Assembly (NCBI GenBank): GCA_947177005.1
Contig: CAMWSZ010000013.1
Coordinates: 1-18,985, forward strand
Direction of reading: 5' to 3'
Source: an uncultured Clostridia bacterium
Lineage (GTDB): Bacteria; Bacillota; Clostridia; Oscillospirales; Oscillospiraceae
DNA length: 18,985 bases
This document shows positions 15,320 through 18,985 of this stretch, piece by piece. Numbering within the stretch: position 1 is the stretch's first letter; each line of letters starts with the position of its first letter. A model generated the notes under the pieces. That model worked only from the letters and a program-made list of their open reading frames with translations. It had not been told where the DNA came from and did not search any database. Made by a program: the position numbers and the translations under genes.

Positions 15320-16782
15320 AGCTGATTTTTCGGGGCCATGATTACCGCTATGCGGTGGAACAGAGCCTGCTGGCCTTTTTCCCGGAACAGCGTCCCGTCT
15401 ACGAGGGCGAGGAGGCGGATACCGCCATTGTTACCCTTTCCGCCGGACGTGTGCTGCATACCGCCGCCACCACCCTGACCGTCAACGGCAGGACGGCAAA
15501 AGGGGTGTCCCGTATGGAGATCCCCGGGGAGGAGGACCCCTATGAGCAGGAGCGTCTCAAACAGCGGATCGTCAAGCTGAGCTTTTTCAAGGCTGCACGG
15601 TCGCTCACCGGCGTCACCCCCGCCTGGGGAGCGCTGACCGGCATCCGTCCGGCGAAGCTGGCGGCGGGCCTGCTGGAAGAGGGACATACGCCCCATGAAG
15701 TAGACCGGACGCTGCGGGAAACCTATTTCGTCTCCTCCGCCCGCCGGACGCTGTGCGTCGAGTGTGCGCAGGCAGGGCTGAAAGCCAAACGCGGCTTGCA
15801 GCCGGAGGACATCTCCTTATATGTGGGAATCCCGTTCTGCCCCACCAGATGCGCCTATTGCAGCTTTGTCAGCAACAGTGTGGAGAAGTCGTTCCATTTG
15901 ATTGAGCCGTATCTGGAGACCCTTTTTGCCGAGATCGACAGTGCTGCGGAAATGGTGAAGGACCTGGGCCTGCATATTAAATCGTTCTATATGGGCGGCG
16001 GTACGCCCACCACTCTGTCCGCCCCCCAGCTTGACCGCCTGCTGGGACGCCTGGCGGAAAAATTCGATTTCAGCGGCCTGATCGAGTCCACCGTGGAGGC
16101 CGGGCGTCCGGATACAATTACAGAGGAAAAACTGTTGGCACTGCGGAAAAACGGCGTGAACCGCATCAGCGTGAACCCGCAGACCATGGAGGACCATGTT
16201 CTGAACGCCATTGGCAGGCGTCATACCGCGGACGATATCCGCCGGGCCGTCGAACTGGTACAGCGGGCGGGTTTTCCCCATGTGAACATGGACCTGATCG
16301 CCGGACTGCCGGAGGATACGCCGGAGGGGTTCAAGAGGTCCTTGGACGAGGTCATCGGCTTCGGCACGGACAATGTCACCGTGCATACCCTGTCCCTGAA
16401 AAAGGGAAGCCGGATTACTTTGGAGGGCACTCGTATCCCCACTGTCGGGGAAGTATCGGAGATGCTGGACTACGCCGGTCCCACCCTGCGCGGCGCGGGA
16501 TTCGGACCCTATTACCTGTACCGCCAGAAATATATGTCCGGCAGCTTCGAAAATACCGGCTGGCGCCGTCCCGGCGGCACGGGCTGGTATAATATCTATA
16601 TTATGGAGGAGCTGCACTCGATTCTGAGCCTGGGCGCGGGCGGTTCCACAAAAATGGTAGACCCGGTGCGCAACAGAATCGAACGAGTCTTTAATCTGAA
16701 ATTTCCACAGGAGTATGTCCAGCGTCCGGAGAAAATAACGGCCAATCAGGAGGCATTCCGGGCGTTTTATCGAGGAACATAA
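15316..16782 (+). CDS. hemZ: Oxygen-independent coproporphyrinogen III dehydrogenase-like protein HemZ
   Basis: Radical SAM enzyme of the HemN/HemZ group, 488 residues. The first 165 residues form the HemZ-type N-terminal extension (TGIRPAKL at 108-115). The cluster motif FCPTRCAYC holds Cys175, Cys179 and Cys182, followed by YMGGGTPT (SAM-binding GGE-like element), TVEAGRPDT, NRISVNPQTM and MDLIAGLP. YYLYRQKYMSG and GSTKMV near the C terminus match HemZ proteins of Firmicutes. The likely reaction is oxidative decarboxylation of coproporphyrinogen III in anaerobic haem synthesis, although not every HemZ homologue has been shown to do this, and no other haem genes are in the window. ATG 15316 overlaps the preceding stop by 4 nt, implying coupled translation. 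Placement after dtd and the MBL gene is common in Clostridia. Confidence 0.92.
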   Translation: MKLIFRGHDYRYAVEQSLLAFFPEQRPVYEGEEADTAIVTLSAGRVLHTAATTLTVNGRTAKGVSRMEIPGEEDPYEQERLKQRIVKLSFFKAARSLTGVTPAWGALTGIRPAKLAAGLLEEGHTPHEVDRTLRETYFVSSARRTLCVECAQAGLKAKRGLQPEDISLYVGIPFCPTRCAYCSFVSNSVEKSFHLIEPYLETLFAEIDSAAEMVKDLGLHIKSFYMGGGTPTTLSAPQLDRLLGRLAEKFDFSGLIESTVEAGRPDTITEEKLLALRKNGVNRISVNPQTMEDHVLNAIGRRHTADDIRRAVELVQRAGFPHVNMDLIAGLPEDTPEGFKRSLDEVIGFGTDNVTVHTLSLKKGSRITLEGTRIPTVGEVSEMLDYAGPTLRGAGFGPYYLYRQKYMSGSFENTGWRRPGGTGWYNIYIMEELHSILSLGAGGSTKMVDPVRNRIERVFNLKFPQEYVQRPEKITANQEAFRAFYRGT

Positions 16783-16802
16783 CGCGGAGAAAGGAGAAAA
16801 CC

Positions 16803-17747
16803 ATGTCTTACTCTCTCGGTCAGATCAACGACGCGGTCCGCACGGACCCGCTGGGCTTTGCACAGGAGTGCGACGAGAATTACAACAGGAACATTGAAAA
16901 CGCCGCCCAGAAAATTGCGGACAATCTCTCACGGTCCCGAATCGTCCTGCTCTCAGGACCATCGGGCAGCGGCAAAACCACCACAGCGAAAAAGATTGAG
17001 GCGAAGCTGGAGAAAATGGGCATCCATTCCCACGCGATTGCCATGGACAACTATTTTCTCACCGTGGACCCGGAGACCTGTCCCCGCAACCGGGAGGGGG
17101 GAATCGACTATGAATCCCCCTTCTGTCTGGATATCGACCTGCTTAACCGGCATTTCCGCGAGCTGGACCGCGGGGAAAAAATTCTGGTCCCCAAATTTGA
17201 GTTCGCCCGGCAGATGCGCTCCGCCATTAAGTCACATCCTCTCCAGCTGGGAAGGGATGAAATCGCTATTTTTGAGGGCATCCACGCCCTCAACGACATC
17301 TTTACCGGCAAAAACCGGGACGCCATGAAGGTCTATATCTCGGCCCGCTCCAATGTTGTTGACGGCGGAGAGGTGGTCTACAAGGGGACCTGGATGCGTC
17401 TGGCCCGGCGCGCCATTCGGGACTCCAAATTCCGTGCCTGGGAGCCGGATGTGACCGTCAGGCTGTGGGCAGGCGTCCGCCGGGGCGAAAAGCTGTACAT
17501 CTCCCCCTATAAGGAGAACGCAGATATCAAATTCGACAGTTCCCTGCCCTGCGAGGTAAACGTCATCAAGGCGTTTGCCCAGCCAGCCTTTGAACGGCTG
17601 CATATGTCGCCGGAAATGGAGCGGTACAAGGAGATCCGGCATCTGGTGAATGCATTCCCCAAATTCGAGACGCTGGACGAAAAATATGTGGCGCCGGACT
17701 CCCTGCTCCGTGAATTCATCGGCGGCGGCATCTACGACGGCGGCTGA
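16803..17747 (+). CDS. Uridine kinase-like P-loop nucleoside kinase
   Basis: 314 residues, cytoplasmic. Walker A GPSGSGKTT is at residues 52-60, followed by the substrate-side motif AMDNYF (80-85), YESPFCLDIDLL and an IFEGIHALN block (Walker-B-like) as in uridine kinases. Udk proteins are usually about 210 residues. Here there are about 45 residues before the P-loop and a longer C-terminal tail. It lacks the TGS-like N-terminal half found in the roughly 550-residue clostridial nucleoside kinases, so it is probably a relative of that group's kinase domain. The true substrate is unproven. ATG 16803 has AAAGGAG 6 nt upstream and lies 20 nt after hemZ, so it is likely the last gene of the operon. 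Confidence 0.88.
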   Translation: MSYSLGQINDAVRTDPLGFAQECDENYNRNIENAAQKIADNLSRSRIVLLSGPSGSGKTTTAKKIEAKLEKMGIHSHAIAMDNYFLTVDPETCPRNREGGIDYESPFCLDIDLLNRHFRELDRGEKILVPKFEFARQMRSAIKSHPLQLGRDEIAIFEGIHALNDIFTGKNRDAMKVYISARSNVVDGGEVVYKGTWMRLARRAIRDSKFRAWEPDVTVRLWAGVRRGEKLYISPYKENADIKFDSSLPCEVNVIKAFAQPAFERLHMSPEMERYKEIRHLVNAFPKFETLDEKYVAPDSLLREFIGGGIYDGG

Positions 17748-17804
17748 GGTCCTGGGCGGGTCTTGGGCGGACGGCCAATGCGCTGCCTTTTGTCACGGGA
17801 ATTT

Positions 17805-17852
17805 CTGCCCGGTAACGAGGGACACACCTGAAGGAAGCATTTAGCCGGGCAG
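17805..17852. repeat. Imperfect inverted repeat in the 174-bp gap before the spoVB-like gene
   Basis: CTGCCCGG-TAA (17805-17815) is complementary to TTA-G-CCGGGCAG (17841-17852), 11 bp with one bulged G and a 25-nt loop. No U-tract follows on either strand, so it is a poor intrinsic terminator; an operator or mRNA structure is possible. The rest of the 17748-17921 gap holds no gene that I can support. It contains a TATAAT at 17888-17893 without a convincing -35. Confidence 0.45.
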
Positions 17853-17921
17853 GCAAATCCGCAGGCATGACCGCGCCTGTTCCGCCGTATAATTTAGCAT
17901 CAACAATAAAAGAGGTACTCC

Positions 17922-18985
17922 ATGTCCAGAGAAAAGAAGCAGTCGTTCATGAGCGGCGTCACCGTTATGGCTATCTCCACCATATTTGTCAAGATTTGCG
18001 GCGCGATTTACAAGATCCCGTTGGGAAATATCTTGGGAAAGGTGGGCGTTACCTATTTCAACAGCGCCTACAATATTTATTCGGTCCTGCTTACGCTGTC
18101 CACCACGGGCCTGCCGCTGGCCCTGAGCAAGCTCATCAGCGAAGCGCACAGCACCAACAGCCGTACACAGATCCGCCGCTGCTTCTATACGGCAATGACC
18201 TTGTTTGTCGGGCTAGGCATTCTGGGCACAGCCGCCATGTTCTTCCTCGCGGAACCAATGGCGGCCATGATGAATAATTCCCTGGCCAGCCAGTCCATCC
18301 GGGCCCTCAGCATCTCCGTTATCTGCGTATCCATTATGTGCGCCTACCGGGGGTTCGCGCAGGGGCGTCAGAATATGGTGCCGACGGCGGTGTCGCAGTT
18401 TATTGAGGCGTTTGTCAAGCTGGCGGTGGGTATGCCGCTGGCGTGGTATCTCCTCCGGGCCGGCAGGCCGCTGGAGACCGTCGCCGCGGGCGCGATTGTG
18501 GGCGTCAGCGCCGGAGCGGTGCTGGCAATGCTCTACATGATCCGGAACTACCGCAAAAACCGCGCCCCCATTCTCTGGGGCACGGACGTCCCCCAAAGCT
18601 ACGGCAGGATTGTCCGGCGGCTGCTGGGGCTGGGCATCCCCATTACCATCGGGCAGGCCGGTATGAGCCTGCTCACCCTACTGGACCAGTCCATCATTCT
18701 GGGGCAGCTGCAAAATGTGCTGGGACTGACGGAGGAGCAGGCCTCCGGCCTGAACGGCGAGTACACCTTCAGCAGCAATCTGTTCAATCTGCCCGCGGCG
18801 TTCCTGCCGGCCATCACGGTCAGCCTGATCCCGGCTATATCGGTGGCCGTGATGCGGAAAAACCACCGGGAGGTGAACCGCGTGGTGGGGACGAGTTTCC
18901 GCCTGATTGCGGTTTTGGCCATACCGGCGGGCGTGGGACTGTCGGTGCTGTCCACGCCCCTCATGCGCCTGATGCTGCCCAAACG
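17922..18985 (+). CDS. spoVB: Stage V sporulation protein B / MurJ-like flippase (3' end cut by window edge)
   Basis: Polytopic membrane protein of the MOP flippase superfamily; 354 codons are visible of an expected 500-540. Starts MSREKKQSFMSGVTVMAIS, then FVKICGAIYKIPLGNILG and LYNIYS-like NSAYNIYSVLLTLSTTGLP, the typical N terminus of SpoVB and related clostridial lipid-flippase proteins. Multiple hydrophobic helices follow, with YRGFAQGRQNMVPTAVSQ and NLFNLPAAFLPAITVSL. SpoVB is needed for spore cortex formation, probably in moving lipid-linked peptidoglycan precursor. Related paralogues (YtgP, YabM) act in vegetative wall synthesis, so the exact assignment is open. ATG 17922 has AGAGG 6 nt upstream. 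Its separation from the kinase gene by 174 nt suggests separate control. Confidence 0.9.
   Translation, partial: MSREKKQSFMSGVTVMAISTIFVKICGAIYKIPLGNILGKVGVTYFNSAYNIYSVLLTLSTTGLPLALSKLISEAHSTNSRTQIRRCFYTAMTLFVGLGILGTAAMFFLAEPMAAMMNNSLASQSIRALSISVICVSIMCAYRGFAQGRQNMVPTAVSQFIEAFVKLAVGMPLAWYLLRAGRPLETVAAGAIVGVSAGAVLAMLYMIRNYRKNRAPILWGTDVPQSYGRIVRRLLGLGIPITIGQAGMSLLTLLDQSIILGQLQNVLGLTEEQASGLNGEYTFSSNLFNLPAAFLPAITVSLIPAISVAVMRKNHREVNRVVGTSFRLIAVLAIPAGVGLSVLSTPLMRLMLPK

Noticed and set aside
1..18985. Multi-gene defence, CRISPR, prophage or insertion sequence
   Set aside because: No transposase, integrase, Cas, restriction, repeat array or terminal repeats were seen; the genes are core metabolism, repair and stress functions.

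Overview
The window looks like chromosomal core DNA from a GC-rich, spore-forming member of the Clostridia, probably Oscillospiraceae-like (Flavonifractor, Oscillibacter and relatives). The placement is inferred from several signals. A T-box leader lies in front of a tryptophan gene. The cluster recJ - rel - dtd - MBL hydrolase - hemZ is Firmicutes-style. A spoVB-like gene and strong Shine-Dalgarno (SD) sequences are also present. No RNA genes, insertion sequences, CRISPR arrays or phage genes were found.

Left part (1-2500). On the minus strand, trpE (3' end cut by the window edge) is preceded by a complete tRNA-Trp-type T-box leader with specifier UGG, T-box motif, terminator and a near-consensus promoter. 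Diverging from it is a short AT-rich gene for a nucleotidyltransferase-fold protein with its own strong promoter. It ends at a perfect 12-bp hairpin that it shares with the convergent topoisomerase operon.

Middle (2500-9020). A minus-strand two-gene operon encodes a divergent type IIA topoisomerase (GyrB/ParE-like, then GyrA/ParC-like). Diverging from it is a plus-strand pair: a radical SAM/SPASM-like protein that appears to start at CTG, translationally coupled to the adenine glycosylase gene mutY. A bidirectional hairpin terminator separates mutY from a convergent AT-rich gene for an isoprenylcysteine-methyltransferase-family membrane protein.

Right part (9700-18985). A promoter at about 9823-9851 drives a tight plus-strand run: recJ, rel (bifunctional ppGpp synthetase/hydrolase), dtd, a glyoxalase-II-like MBL hydrolase, hemZ and a uridine-kinase-like gene. 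Gaps range from -4 to +23 nt. It combines DNA repair, stringent response, tRNA proofreading and haem synthesis. After 174 noncoding bases comes spoVB/murJ-like flippase, cut by the right edge.

Most of the window is ordinary housekeeping. The least ordinary items are the divergent topoisomerase pair, the CTG-start radical SAM gene coupled to mutY, and the two AT-rich single-gene insertions. I do not see a convincing new multi-gene defence or mobile system.
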